Origin: Medicago truncatula
Taxonomy: Eukaryota > Streptophyta > Magnoliopsida > Fabales > Fabaceae
Length of the DNA: 64,000 bases
Direction of reading: 5' to 3'
Assembly (NCBI RefSeq): GCF_003473485.1
Contig: NC_053046.1
Coordinates: 39,083,832 to 39,147,831, forward strand
A program made the position numbers and the translations under genes. Below, one piece after another: positions 1 through 12,890 of the stretch; position 1 is the first letter of the stretch, and the number at the start of each line of letters is the position of its first letter. The notes beneath the pieces were generated by a model that was not told where the DNA came from, did no database searches, and saw only the letters and a program-made list of their open reading frames with translations.

Positions 1-2405
1 CATATAGTAATTATATTTTAAAATGTATGTAGTCGATGTTCTAAAATCTACAAAATGTTCTTTTAATACAAATTATTTTATTTTTTTAGTTTTATTAGTA
101 AATATCTTTAGAGGACTTATCAGCATGATTCATTAACTAAAATGAAATATTTGTAACTTAATAATTTAAATGAAACATGTTGTAAATAGAGCATTAATGA
201 ACTCCTTTTAACATTCTATGATCGGAGATTAGTTTTTATTTGTAATTTAATAAAATATATATGATGAATATATACCTTCACCACAATTTAACACCCTTGA
301 ACTGAGTTTGAGTGTGCAAGAACTCAAGCAAAGGGAGTGATGGGTCAACATTGGATAACTCAAACTTGTCACCATTGACACAGAAAATAACTCAAACTTG
401 TCACCATTGATTGACACAGAAAACCAAATTTGTTTGATTCTTCTTACTCTTCTTCACTTCCGTACTTCACTAACTTTCAAACTCGTCTATTTTTGTGTTT
501 CAGTTATAACTGGCTAAGGTTCTCCTTCATTATTTTTGTAAGAAAAAGTTTTATTTTTTATTTTTTAAAGTAATAACAATAATAATATGATAGAAATGTG
601 GTGGTGAGTGGTGAACGTGTATTCATCGAGAAAGTTCCTCAAAACATGAGATAGATTAGAGATACCACTTTTCTACAAATAATAGAAGAAAGTTTTGCCA
701 CGTTTAAATTTGGGTTGGTTCCAATTAATAAAAGCCTTGTTAACAAATGTCTCCGACACTTTTTAAACATTTTAAAATAAACAATTAGGTTTTAAAAAAT
801 TAAATATTTCAATTTTTAATATATTAATTACACGCATTTTTATAAATACTTATTATTTATGATCTTAAAGAGTGTCTGACACCCATTACCTATATTAGTC
901 TTATATAATACATTACATAGTGGACTGGTAGAAGAAATCTTAATCCTAATTAGATTAACCTTTGTAGTGTTGTGACCCGTTTATCTTTGACACACACGGC
1001 ATTCTTATGTACATTAATAATTTATGCATCTAAAACTAAATGCATATTTGGTTCTTTGGTGATTAAAATTGATTTTGTTGTTTGTAAATAGAGTGATAAG
1101 CATCACATAAAACACACATAATTGCGAGGTTAGTAAAGGTGTTCAACTTAGTGATATGGACTTATGTTTGAATACATTTGTGTAAAAGTGAGTTGAACAA
1201 TAAATTTCAATGTAAAAATCAGGCTTAGATTTGATATAGACTTAAATAATCTAAGGTAACCCAAATAATGATCCAAGTCAAAGTAACTATAGAGCCCATA
1301 TTTGACACATTGTCTAGTTGCATGAGATGACACTTAGCATTGTTGCATGTGAAACAAATGGAAAAAAAATTCACGTGCTTAAAGTGACAAGTAACATTAA
1401 AGAGTAGCATGTAATACATTTATCTTCTTGCATGTAATTGTTTTAGTTGTCCTTCACCTATAAATAAATGTACGTGTACTCGATCATCAGTGTAGTTGAA
1501 TAAATCAAGAGTTGGTGTGTTAAAGATAGTGTCTTTGTTTTCCTTCCATCTCCTTATTAGAGAGTGGTTCGGTGAGTTGTGAGGAAAAATAGTGACTAAA
1601 ATTATCTTAGAATAGAGGAGCCCTTGAGCAAGGGAGAGCCAAATTTGAAACCTTCATTCTTTGTCCAAACTCCCAGAAATAGACATTGTCATCTTGTTCA
1701 AGAAGTCCAAAAATCTTTCAATACAAAAATTTACGGTCAAATTCCACCATGCACATCGTCAACAAGGATGTCTTCACATGCATTCCGATGAAGAATACCA
1801 TCCACACCCTCTATTCAACTCAATAGACACCATCATCCACTTGTATTTTGACATGTGTCATTATTATGATGTCACCACGCCACACCACCTCACATCTTAC
1901 CATCCACATCATTTGTTTTAGCCAACCACATGTTGCCACGTATCAACAATTACATATTATCCTTAGACAAAAAATTACCAAAATTACAGTTAAACCCCTA
2001 ATCTTTTGTATTTTTACTTGCTTGCCCCTCAACTTTCTAAAGATTGCATTTTGAGCCCTTAACAATATCAAATTACAAATTTCTCATATTATGGAATTTA
2101 TACTCTTAATTACCCCTGATCTAAAATTGTGATTGTTTTAAACAAAATAAAAAAAGTGCTTATTTATTAGATAATTCTTACTATGCTTTGTGGCTAAAAT
2201 TAGTATAATCTTCCGCATTAGAAAAGAATTGTTTTACTTATGAGAAGATAATTGCAGTAATGTGAATGTGCAAGCATAGAAAAATCCTAACTAGGAAATA
2301 TTTGGTATTTAAGCATGTCCAATAGCGACACACCGCTCTTTTATGGGAATGTACCTAGTGTATTATTTACAATCTACCATAATTATTCTAGTTATAAGGT
2401 ACTTA
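1..2405. other. AT-rich intergenic DNA, no gene seen
   Basis: I find no reading frame here with a recognisable domain or paired splice sites. The short frames around 1150-1420 and 1660-2050 are low-complexity and have no homology I can name. A TATA-like run followed by an A-rich leader near 1460-1520 looks like a decayed retrotransposon LTR, but I could not find its partner. Confidence 0.6.
357..424. repeat. Two-copy 32-bp tandem repeat
   Basis: The unit beginning AACTCAAACTTGTCACCATT occurs twice back to back. The second copy carries a 4-bp TTGA insertion. It is a simple local duplication with no gene nearby. Confidence 0.8.
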
Positions 2406-2427
2406 CTCCTATTTCATCCTTTTAAAA

Positions 2428-2670
2428 ATGCCTCCAAGAAGACATAATGAGCAAACTCTTAGAAGATTTTATGTGTTAAAAAATAAGAAGAAAAATCTAG
2501 CAGCTAAAAGGATCCGTGAATCCACAACAAGCACTGTTGTGATCCCAACACAATTAAACTCTAACGGACCTAGTAGCGATTCATCATCATTGAGAAATTT
2601 TTGTCCACAAAAACAATCATTCAAAGACAACTACATCGAGAAGATATTCTTGCTTTTGAAGGAAAATTGA
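2428..2670 (+). CDS. Unidentified small basic ORF (80 aa)
   Basis: An ATG-started frame encodes an 80-residue product. The N-terminal third is rich in Lys and Arg, the middle is Ser/Thr-rich, and no membrane segment is visible. I do not recognise the family. A basic N-terminus of this kind occurs in products of rolling-circle or other transposons, and a transposon element starts about 150 bp downstream, so a mobile-element remnant is as likely as a gene. There are no introns or clear promoter signals to support expression. Confidence 0.25.
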   Translation: MPPRRHNEQTLRRFYVLKNKKKNLAAKRIRESTTSTVVIPTQLNSNGPSSDSSSLRNFCPQKQSFKDNYIEKIFLLLKEN

Positions 2671-2814
2671 AGCCAAATGAGTTTGTTGATTGACTTCAAA
2701 TTGTTCAACTCCAACAATATTAATCATTGGATGATGTTATTTGCCTTGCTTTTATAAAAAAAATGTTATCCATAGATATTTGTATATACTCACGGATACC
2801 TCTAAATCTTTATA

Positions 2815-3243
2815 GGCTTAATTGCACTTTTGACCCCCTATCTTTTCAAAAGTTGCGATTTTGGCCCTCTAACTAATTAAAATACAAAACAGTCCTCTAT
2901 GTATTGGATCTTTGGCAGTTTTGGCCCCCAAGACCAATTTTGACTTGGTCTTCGCTGATGTGGCAATTTAAAATAAATAAATATTTTTTAAAAAGTAAAA
3001 AAAATTAAATTAAATTTTAAAAATAAAAAAATAATTTTTTTAATTACAAAAATAAAAAATATAATTTTTTAAATAATAAAAAAATACAAGTGGCGTCCAC
3101 GTGTGCGTTGACCGAGTTAAAATTGGCCTTGGGGGCCAAAACTGTCAAAGATCCAATACATAGGGGGATGTTTTGTATTTTAATTAGTTAGGGGGCCAAA
3201 ATCGAACTTTTGAAAAAATAAGGGGCAAAAGTGTAATTAAGTC
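2815..3243. mobile_element. Non-autonomous foldback transposon with 9-bp target duplication
   Basis: The two ends are long inverted copies of each other, about 130 bp per arm. The left end begins GGCTTAATTGCACTTTTG and the right end reads GACTTAATTACACTTTTG on the opposite strand. The 9-bp direct repeat ATCTTTATA flanks both sides (2806-2814 and 3244-3252). The centre is A/T-only filler. There is no transposase. Long inverted ends plus a 9-bp duplication fit a Mutator-like non-autonomous element. Relatives lie at 12891, 51427, 53805, 58660 and 60131. Confidence 0.85.
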
Positions 3244-3252
3244 ATCTTTATA

Positions 3253-4440
3253 TTACTCACTTAATGGATATCAGCTTTGCTATGAAGAAGGCACACATAT
3301 CATATTTATCCAGCGAGGTGGATACAGATATCCATTTACATCTATAAACAGATCTCCTAATAAGGTTGAACTTTGCATTCCCGCGCATGTGGGACATAGA
3401 TCAAATCCTTACCAATATCAACTAGATTAACCTTGCTTTTCAAAAAATTAATTAGAGTAACCTTGTAGAGATATGACCATTTAATGCTTGATATACCTAG
3501 TGTTGTGTGATAAACTCATAATGCGTTCTTTAAACTAATGTATGCCTTGTTTAGGTGTGCTACACCAAATTTATATACCATCGGCTATGGAAATTGTGGG
3601 GCAATGGTCGGACAATTGTTGGATCAAGGGGAGGGCCCAAATGTGATTTGGGAGTACGATTTTGTGTTCATTCTCCGCTAGTGTGTTGTATCTTCAAGGG
3701 TTTTAAGGTTTACTTTGTTGTTAGTTGGTAGCAAGACCAAGTCTTGAAATTAAAGCATGTTGTGTCTATGACCTCTAAGAATGATGTCCTTGATAATAAA
3801 GAGATGGATCCTTGACGTTCTTTTCATGGGGCCTTGAGCTCAAGTCGTAGAAGGATCATTTAAACACCTTTAAACTTGGGGCCGTCGAGAAAAATGATTT
3901 ATAGATCCTTAAGATTGGAGGTCGTGAAGAATTATTAATGTCTTTTAAGGTTAGACTTGAGAATAATGATCAAGGCCTTTGAGGTTGGAGGTCGTGAAGA
4001 ATGGTTGTAGGCATTTGAGGTTGGAGGCCGTGAAAAATGATTGTAGGCCTTTGAGGTTGGAGGTCATGAATGATAAATGGTCAATCTAATCCTTAAATTA
4101 CCACCTTTTCACCAATTTGATGCCTAAACAATTAAAATCAATTAAAAAAGAAGAAGATAAAATTATGATTTTGTCCTTGTATTTTTATTGGAATTACGAA
4201 AATGCCACTGTTGTCATTTTTATATCAAGATTTGTGTGTTTGTTTATCATTTCTGATTTAGTTATATAGTAGTGACGGCCAAATAGACAAGCAATGTATA
4301 GATTAAGGACATGAGGGGTGTTATGGACACCTCTTTTTAACACTTATTCTTTTATTTGATGAATCTTTTATTTGATGAAATTTACATGAATACTTCACTT
4401 TAAAAATGTGTCGCAGCACTGACATCCACATCAATTAAAA
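3253..4440. other. Intergenic DNA, no gene seen
   Basis: No coding frame of note. The segment from about 3540 contains decayed low-copy sequence that runs into the minisatellite at 3973-4078. Confidence 0.5.
3973..4078. repeat. 36-bp minisatellite, three clear copies
   Basis: Three consecutive units of 36, 36 and 34 bp begin at 3973, 4009 and 4045. Each holds TTTGAGGTTGGAGG followed by a variant of CCGTGAAGAATG. More degenerate copies extend upstream to about 3900. Confidence 0.85.
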
Positions 4441-5783
4441 GAAAAAGTGTTAGAAGGATTAGGGATATTTTAGTTGATGTTCATAGTCTAGATACATTGG
4501 GGATTAGTGCTCCTGTTCCTGTTCCTGTCCCTGTCACTGTCAAGAACAAACTTCATTTTCGTTCACTATGTCCTAAAACTCCACGCCGCAGCCGTTATCT
4601 CGTCCGCCTCGGTTTAGTTTTTCCGTCCCCATCCTTTGTACTGTGTTCATATTAATTATACAAGGTAATTTGTTTTCATATCTCGTTTTCTCCATTTTTT
4701 AAGCTTTTTTCATTGTTGTTGTCATTTTATATCATTTGTTACCTGATAGCTTTAGATAGATGAAAATAAACAAAAGAGCTTGTGAATTTTTATTATTTTG
4801 TTTGTGAAATTAGGTTATGTTGTCTGGTTTTTGATTCAGTAGAGCTTTTCAAATTGGGTTATAGCAGAGCTTCCTAGATGTTATTTTTCAGACCAAGTCA
4901 TCTGATTCAATCGCACAGTTCAATAAGTGACAAAGTGGTTCGACCAGGGCTACCGGTCCGGTTTTTTTTTTATATTTTACCTAACATATGATAGCATAAA
5001 AATGGTTTGAATTCCGGTCCTTTAACTCCTTCACGAGAGTTTGAACTCTTGTTCTTCCACTCCTTTAACCCTAAGTTCGCAACTTCGCATTCTAACTTTC
5101 CAGCCACTTTTTTCCCCTTACTAGTTGCTCTTCAGAATGTCTCTTCTTGATTAGTTGAGAAGTTAATGGAATTATCTATCCTAAATCCTAAGATACAAAA
5201 GCATCAATATTCTCTAAATTTACCTCATATCAATTGATGAGATTATCATGATCATCGAAAGGTCCAATAAACTCTTCTCCGGCGTAGTTGTAAATTTGAG
5301 ATTACAAATCATGAATCAGTCAGAAGATCTATTAGTGAATCAAATCTTATTATGAATAGTAAGATATATAGATGATGATCGTTAAATATAGGATACTTTT
5401 AGTAAAAACATTTGACATAGCAAAAATATTATTAGTTATACGAAGTTATACATCGCATATGAACCTCAAGGTATAAATAAAATGACAAAAGTGAAGTGAT
5501 TGGTTATACTAAGTTGACAAAAGGTTACCGACTCAATGTTGTAATGGAATGTTTAAATAAAAATTACTGCTGTCAAAAATAAAAAATTTCATGTTTCTCC
5601 TTTGATCCAAACATACCTCAGATAGATGGCACTAACTATTTTAATTTGATATTGAAACATTGCACCAGGGATCTCCTAGGATTTTTTTTTCTTAAAAATT
5701 GTTTGTATTGGTTACTCTTCAGGGGTTGTAAAAGGTTGAGAGCTAAGGGAAAACGGTTAGTGGCAGATAATCTTGTTCTTCCA

Positions 5784-7363
5784 ATGGGATGGAGATTATT
5801 CTCTTACAATAGCCTCTCTTCGTCTCTGATGAGGGTTGCAAAACCACATAGGGTACCACTCTCACAAAGGTTAAGACTATTATCGATTCTGTCATGCATG
5901 CCTTTGGAGATTTTTGCCTTGTTGAAATGTTGGTTTTAGGTCATTTTCAATGACAATGAAATGTCTTATCTGTGTTGCTCTTTCAGGTCAAAAATATTTT
6001 ATGATTCAGGTCCAGTTGTACTGCAAAATTGTTGTAATAATGCCTCTCTGCTGAATTTTCAAGGTTACCTTTCAGATAGAATTTTTTTTAACTTGACTTG
6101 AACCTGTTGTGCTGTGGTAGTGTTATTATTAAAACCACCCGTTTGTTTTATTCATCGCTGAATTTGTGTAAGAACAAAATTCCTGGTCTAACATAAAATA
6201 GAAAACCCATTTTATAATATCTTTTTTAACTAATTCAAATGCATCCACATATTTCCACTAGGTTAGGAAGATTTAGCAATGTATATCCTTTGGTTTCCAT
6301 CGTCATTTAATATGTTTTTCATTGATGAAGATTTTGCTGAGAATCATGAATGGAATAGGGTTATTCATTTCCATGTCTCTATTGGATGATCTGATTTACC
6401 GCCAGAGTTAAAGATCCTAATTTTGTATCGCTTTGATCTTATTTAAATTGATTTTATTAAAACAAAAATCCAATCATCAGACAACATGCTTCCTTTGTAA
6501 TCTTCATACATACAATTGATATGTGTTATCTAGTGTAAGTTCCTCTGAGCTGATGGATTTGACTTGCAGTATTGAGATCGTATGCTCGTGGTGCACGCAA
6601 GCCCTATGATCTCTTTGGAAGTAGAAGACCAGGGGATGAAGACTTTAAGAAAACTTGGGCAAAGGAAATGGATGAAGATAACACTCTATGGACAGGAAGT
6701 GAGAATGAAAGTGATGAAGAAAAGGATTCAAAGAGTCGTCTTCATAAAGATATTAGGAAAGCAAGGCAGCAAGCAAAGGAACATGCTGATCTAGTTGATG
6801 CTGATGACAGTGATGAGTTAAGAAGTGTTTGGTCCGGCAGTGACGAGGAAAAGACATTGTGGACTGGGGATGAAATGGACACCGATGACGATGTTCCTAC
6901 AGAAGCTTACCCAAATGAAAAAAGCGATAAGTACATAGATAAGATTTTCGAGTTTGATGAAATGCCAAAATACAGAACCATCTCTGAACTTTTGAAAGCC
7001 GAACAAGAACCTGAGGAGCTGTCGCCAGGAAAGCAAGCAAGGAAGATTGCAGTTGAGAATGCTTTGAAGAAATTAAAGAAAGGTCCAGACGGGAGGTATA
7101 CAAATGCATGGGAAGTTATGAGTGATCTAGATATTCTAATTGGAGCATTTGAAAACGTTGTTTCGGGACCTGAGTATGAAGAGCTTAGACAAGGGGGTCC
7201 TAAACAGCTAAATATTCAGTTTTTTAAGGACATTCAAGCGCGAATGAGAGATCCAAATTACAAATTCTCACCTGAGTTAAAACTGAAACCGAAGAGTAAA
7301 TTTGTTTCTAGAAAGAAATTTCAAAAGACAGAGTCTAGAAAAAGGAAAGCACGGAAGAGGTAA
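5784..7363 (+). CDS. Putative mitochondrial protein, GAMETE CELL DEFECTIVE 1-like
   Basis: The main exon ends at 7363 and encodes an acidic region with repeated TLWTG/VWSGSDEE motifs. A conserved globular part follows (FDEMPKYRTISELLKAEQ, then a WEVMSDLDILIGAFE segment), and the protein ends in a strongly basic tail. I recognise this as a plant-specific protein like rice GCD1, a mitochondrial protein needed for gamete development; that name rests on memory of the family. My model joins 5784..5869 to 6577..7363 (290 residues). The first exon starts MGWRLFSYNS, a basic Ser/Arg-rich run typical of mitochondrial targeting, and the frame is kept through AG|GTTAAG and TTGAG|ATCG. An acceptor at 6569/6570 would break the frame with this donor. 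A C/T-rich segment at 4500-4666 ending AAG|GTAATT may be a 5' leader exon. The main exon is secure; the first exon is inferred. Confidence 0.6.
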
Positions 7364-7603
7364 AGTTATAGCATGTTGTCTCAAAATCGAATTCAAAAGT
7401 TGAGCTTGTAGTGTTACTGTGCCTTTTAACTGTGTATGCAACTTAAGATATAAGAGTAATATATTGAAATTGATTGATCTTTTGTTATTTTTCCCTGAAA
7501 TGGTATCCACTTATGCCATACATACTGTTGTGGAAGTAAACTCCTAGAAACAGGACTTACCTTCAAATTGTAGTTCAAATTATGTTTGGTTAGTTTTTTT
7601 AGA

Positions 7604-7622
7604 GTTTAGGGTTTAGGGTTTA
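7604..7622. repeat. Short plant-telomere-type repeat
   Basis: About two and a half copies of TTTAGGG lie just downstream of the preceding gene. Copies this short occur widely as telo-boxes or break-repair scars. Nothing else suggests a telomeric origin. Confidence 0.7.
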
Positions 7623-8369
7623 GACCGGACGATTTCTTTATTCTTACAGATGTCAAAGTTTGGTAGCTCAAACCTCTTACCATTAGAACTTGTTTGGTAG
7701 TCAAGATAAGATAATGATGGTATATAATAGTTCTATCTTGTTTTAATTTATAATTTAATTTAATGACGCATGAACATGATATTGATCATATCACCTTATT
7801 ACCTCTCTTGATTTATTTTTTTCTTTCATCAAATGCTGTAATCAATTTTTACTGCTCAATATTAACTTACGCATCCTTGAAATTCCCACGAAGATGTAAA
7901 ATAGAAATGACTTTAGAAATTCAAGTATACTATATTCAAAGGTTGACTTGCAAACTTTGTTAACAGGGAGAATATTGTTATTGTTTAAAGATAATATTGA
8001 GAAGAATAATACAAAACCCTCACCAAAGAACAGTTGGAAGTTGGAAATTAAATCCTTAACTTTGCACAAACTTAATCAATATTACATGCATGTGGAGAAA
8101 GAACGTGACTAAACAATGCCTAGCAAATAAGTAAGGTATTCTTTAGAGACATATTTTGTTACAGGGAAACCCAATTTGAGATTTTCCTTGACATAAATCA
8201 ATCCTTACACGAAAAGGAAGAACTAAATTGGAAGAAAATATAACCCATCAATGTGTATATATACGTAACATAACCCCATATTTCATTTCATTCACCAACA
8301 AGAGCTTAGACAAATTAAGCTACCTTTGCTAGAAACATAAAAGCTAAAGAGAAACCAATTAAGCAGAAA

Positions 8370-9328
8370 ATGTCTTTTGATCAAAAGACACGTGAAGCTG
8401 ATCGTATCTATGATGAATTTGAACCACCCTCTGATTGGGATCATGAGGATACAAGTGACACACTTATTCTTATGCTTCCAGGTTAGTTCATTTCTTTCTT
8501 CCTCGTGCCTTTTTCATATAATATATAGTTTATAAATATATGTTGGATTAAAATTTATTACTTAGCTATATTGTAAAAAGTAAAGAAATAAAAAAAAATG
8601 ACTATAAAAAATGTCACATACAATGCATTGAATTTGATATTCAAATAACACAACTATGATTGGTAATACGTGCAGGATTTAAGAAGGATCAATTGAGGGT
8701 TCAAGTAACCTCAACCCGGGTGCTAAGGGTTAGTGGTGAAAGACAAATGAATGAGAAAAAATGGCGTCGATTTCGCAAAGAATTTTCAATACCACCTCAT
8801 TCTGATACAAATAACATTGGTGCCAAATTTGAAGCTGGAATCTTATATATTAAGCTTCCAAAACTCATCAGCCAACAAAATATAGTTCCAACACCAACCA
8901 AACCAACAACACAACAAGAACCTCAAAAGCCTCAGCAACCAGCAACAATTCCTCAGAAACCAAACACTGCTCCTCAAGTTTCTGATCAGAAAAAACAAGT
9001 AGTGCAACAAGAACCAAAGAAAGAAATTGAAGAAGTGTCTCAAAGGAAGGGAAAAGGTAAAGCTGAGGAATTAAAAGAAGATATTGATGATGTGAATAAC
9101 AAAGTTGCATCAAAAGTTGCTGAAAAAAAGTCATTGACTATGGAAATGGTTTCAAGACAGAGACAAGAATATGTGAATGCATTATGTGGTTTGGTTGATG
9201 AAGTTAAGAAGCAGAAGAAGCTGGTTAATTTGTTGGTGCTTGTGTTTTTGGTCTTGCTGTTTGGTCTCTATGTTAAGAATGTAATTAATTCATTTTTTTC
9301 AGGAGGACACAAAAACCAAGAGTTGTAA
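8370..9328 (+). CDS. HSP20-like membrane-anchored protein, RTM2-like (copy 1)
   Basis: Two exons, 8370..8481 and 8676..9328, give 254 residues. The frame crosses CCAG|GTTAG and TGCAG|GATTT inside a Gly codon (MLPG|FKKD). Residues about 20-105 form an alpha-crystallin fold: a DTLILMLPG strand, then DQLRVQVTS, LRVSGERQ, a WRRFRKEFSIPP strand and FEAGILYIKLPK. A Pro/Gln-rich linker and a charged Lys/Glu stretch follow. A hydrophobic anchor lies at about 220-237, with a short tail ending NQEL. Arabidopsis RTM2, a phloem protein that limits long-distance potyvirus movement, has the same layout; the function here is inferred only from that. The ATG follows an A-rich leader and a TATA-like run near 8255. 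This is the first of three direct paralogues in the window. Confidence 0.88.
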
Positions 9329-9490
9329 TTTGATTAATTACAACTCAATTGTGTTATGATGTCAATAAGTACGGTATTGATAGAAGAATTATCAGCATGT
9401 GTAATAATTGTATAAGAATAAAGAATGTTTATGTTTCTAATTATTATCTGCATGTGTAATAACTGCTTAAACTATGATTTATAGCATGTT

Positions 9491-9564
9491 TGTTTTTACC
9501 GCAAATTGACAACATACACGCGTTTAATGTTTTTACGGCAAATTGACAACATACACGCGTTTAA
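9491..9564. repeat. Two-copy 37-bp tandem repeat
   Basis: Two adjacent copies of a unit containing GCAAATTGACAACATACACG differ at one or two bases. They lie just after the first HSP20-like gene. The sequence resembles ends of small hAT-like elements, but no matching partner is visible. Confidence 0.75.
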
Positions 9565-9599
9565 AGTAGAAGCTAGCAACAGTGGTTTCATAATTTTCA

Positions 9600-10111
9600 C
9601 GTTTAAAGTGCATTGGGAAGTGGAAATGAGCCTCCAAAAACTAATCCAAACACACATTTAGTGATGGACCGATTTGATCTAAAAAAGTCATCGTGAGTGC
9701 AATATGCGTAATTCATATTTTTCATCCATATTTTTAGATAATATGAGCCATTGGAAAAAGAAAAAAAAAAAAGTCATTTGCAAATTATTACCTTGAATGG
9801 TAACTCAAGGTCTTAGTTTGTGTATTCACATTAAGAAGTGAGAATTTTCATTCACTAGGTCCTAGTTTGTATATTCTCATAAACAATACCTTTTCAATAA
9901 GAAAAAACTTATATAATGTTATATTGGAGATTATACCCGTTTTAGCTGGGTAATAACTATATGGATATTGGAAATTGGAAATGAGCAAGGGATTTTTTTT
10001 TTTTTTTGGTCAAGTGGTAGCAAGGGATTTAATACCATGGAAATAGAATTTGAATTGATAAAAAAAATAATTTAAATGTACATTTTACGTATGACACTAA
10101 CATCTATACAA

Positions 10112-10143
<32 letters not shown>

Positions 10144-12880
10144 GGGTCTAACTCACTCTTATAAAGTCGATTTGTAACGTGAGTAATGATAATTTTTTTA
10201 AGCCCTGACTTTATTTTTATTTGATACAGAAACACAATATTAAAAATTGGAAGTTATAGAAACCAATCCAATTTTTTCTTTTATGTAAAGCCAAATGCTC
10301 CAAAGTCTAGTTAACTAATCTATTTTTTTTTTTTTATATGAAACTGATGTGATAATTTTGATATGAGCTTGGTTCATGTTGTCTTGTTCCAACAAATTCA
10401 CTACAAAAAGTAAATAACAATATTATTTAACTCATACGATATTCTTCCCCTTTTTTCCTTCTGGGCATTTAGAAGAGGTCATTTTCATTAAATAGTTTAA
10501 ATTAAATAGTTAGCAGATTAAATTAAATAGTAAATGAAATAGTTTAAATAAAAATGATATTTTTAATGATATTGCTAATGATATTTTGGACACTATTTTT
10601 TCATAAGAAGCTATCGCACAATTTTCATTATTTTACAATTATTTTAATTTTGTATATTTGTTTATTATATTGGTGGTTGATTGATGTTATTTATGACATA
10701 TATATTTGGAAGGTTTGTAGATACTTGTTAGATTATTATTATACACCATTGTTCAGAATTTTAAATTTAATTGCACATCCACGAAACTACATTCTCTAAA
10801 TTTGTAACTATTTTATTTTGTGAGTTTTATAATATATGTAACTTGCTATAATGATAGAATTGCAGCAAGTAACAATTATGAATGATGAGTCGAAATATGC
10901 CAAGCTTCAAGAAGGAATGGGCTCCTGTAGCTTGAGCATGTCCCAAGCCTCAAGAGTTAATCTTTGCTCAAACACACCGAGTACTCAATCCGTCAAAACT
11001 TAATTAATATGCTCCACAATTAAGTGATAATGCAGTCATTTTTAAGGATAAGAAAAAAAATCAAATTCAATGAGCATTTTGCACATAAGTGCAAAACTTC
11101 ATGAATGTATTTGCAAAACGTTATGTTGACTAACAGAAAAATTTAATGAAGGGGGTAAATTTATTAACGTTGTGCAGATTCAGGAGGGTAATTAAAGTTT
11201 TGTTAATTTTAAAAAAGTATTTGACGAAACTTACAATTTCATGGATAATTGCCTATTTATTCATATTACTTCCCTTTTTGCCTTCTGAGCTTCTAGAAAG
11301 ATACTACCTAGTATTGGAAGCAACTTACAGAAGAGGTCATTTTCATTGTGTATATTAGGCATTGATCTTTCTTAAACTTTCTTTAATTATATGATATGAT
11401 TAGTGCAAGTGACAAGGGATTCCTGTTGAAAATTAGGTCTTAAATAAAACGAATTTCATAAATCATATTTAATAATCATGAATCAACAGCAGAAGTAAAT
11501 AAAATGTTGAACATGATTATGATCGGATCTACGACATGATTGATTTATCAAGAATATTAATAATTGTTGTTGGTGTCATTAAAAAATAAAAATTTAGATT
11601 ATATTTTTTTGTTATATTTGTTGGTGTCGTTGAAATAAATAAACAAGGTTAATTTGGTTCGTTATAATTTAAAAGCAACAAAAATTTATATTTATATTTT
11701 TAATCAAAATCAAAATTTCTTGTTCAAAAAAAATTAAAATCAAAATTTCTTAAAAAAGAAAATATCATTCATAATTTTCAAACTTTAGTACAATGAAAAG
11801 AGTGGTATTATAGAATAGAAGTATAAATATATTAGTTTAAATTTCTATGATAGTAGTGGTGTTGTTTATTTTTCAATGAGATACTTAATTATTTTTTAGT
11901 TAATAATTTAAATAATATTATAAAAAGATTAAATTAAATAGTAGTAAATGTAATAGTTTAAATAAATGATAAATTTGGAATTAAAAAATTCAGCCCAAAA
12001 GGAATATGCCTTTTTATATCGGAACATATAACTATAGAAGATTATAGAATATTTCTTTCAGAAAAAAAATAAAAGACTGTAGAATATTATTTAGACTCTC
12101 TCAAAACAAAAAAAAAAACAAAAATTATTTAGAGTTGTTGTTACTCATGAGTTACCTTTTTTTTTATTTTAGGGCTTTATCCAAAAAGGGAGCCCTTCCA
12201 GAAATTCTCAAAGGCCCGAGGCAAGCTCAGGCCCAGAGAGGGTTTGGAAATAGTTTCCAACCAGCAATAGACGCGGCTCAGTTATTACCTCGTTAGCTAC
12301 GTCATTGCCTCAGTTAATACATGAGTTACCTATTATGTCGTACATAAGATAAAACCATAGCTTATAGTTTGTATTTCACTCTATTTGAACGACGTTGCTC
12401 TTACTCCATCAATACTTCAAAATTCATACACCATCTCAGTGTAAGGTCAGTTCCTCATTAACCATCTCATTTTGCCCCCTAACTAAATAAATGGTATATG
12501 AATCGAAAAGATTAATGTTTTTGTCAATTTTCTATGATATCTCGTGTTGCTAAGGATTATTATTATTATTATTTTGCGATATTGCTAATGATATTTAGGA
12601 CACTATTTTTTCATAAGAAGCTATCGCACAATTTTCATTATTTTAAATTTTTATATTTGTTTATTATATTGGTGATTGTTCGATGTTATTTATGACATAT
12701 GTATTGGAAGGCTCGAGTGTGTTTTGCTTTGACCTCTCTTAACTCACTCCTCGTTGATATGCCTCATTATTTTCCAAGTAATACAAGCGTCAAATTATAC
12801 GTGGATGGAGTGTGTCATTGGTGGGCGAAAATGAAATATATAATAAAGTATATTTGGTGTCATTTGACATGAGTAATGAG
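9600..12880. other. Gene-free spacer with dispersed direct repeats
   Basis: I see no gene. The region is very AT-rich, with long T runs such as 10111-10139, and holds decayed repeats described separately. A GC-richer patch at 12170-12330 looks like an old LTR fragment, but I cannot define its ends. Confidence 0.5.
10572..12714 (+). repeat. Pair of ~140-bp direct repeats 2 kb apart
   Basis: The segment 10572-10715 recurs at 12579-12714 in the same orientation. Both contain TTTTTTCATAAGAAGCTATC followed by GCACAATTTTCATTATTTTA and the same TTTGTTTATTATATTGGTG tract. A second pair, AGAAGAGGTCATTTTCATT, occurs at about 10471 and 11329. The spacing suggests remnants of LTRs or a segmental duplication; no internal retroelement domain is visible. 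Confidence 0.65.
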
Positions 12881-12890
12881 AGTTTTATTA

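Noticed and set aside
1661..2054. Frames with His/Pro-rich products
   Set aside because: Low-complexity CAC/CAT sequence without a family match or gene signals.
3973..4078. CRISPR-like array
   Set aside because: The units are contiguous with no unique spacers, so this is a eukaryotic minisatellite.
7603..7625. Ancient telomere fusion
   Set aside because: Two and a half TTTAGGG units are too few; such short runs are common in plant DNA.
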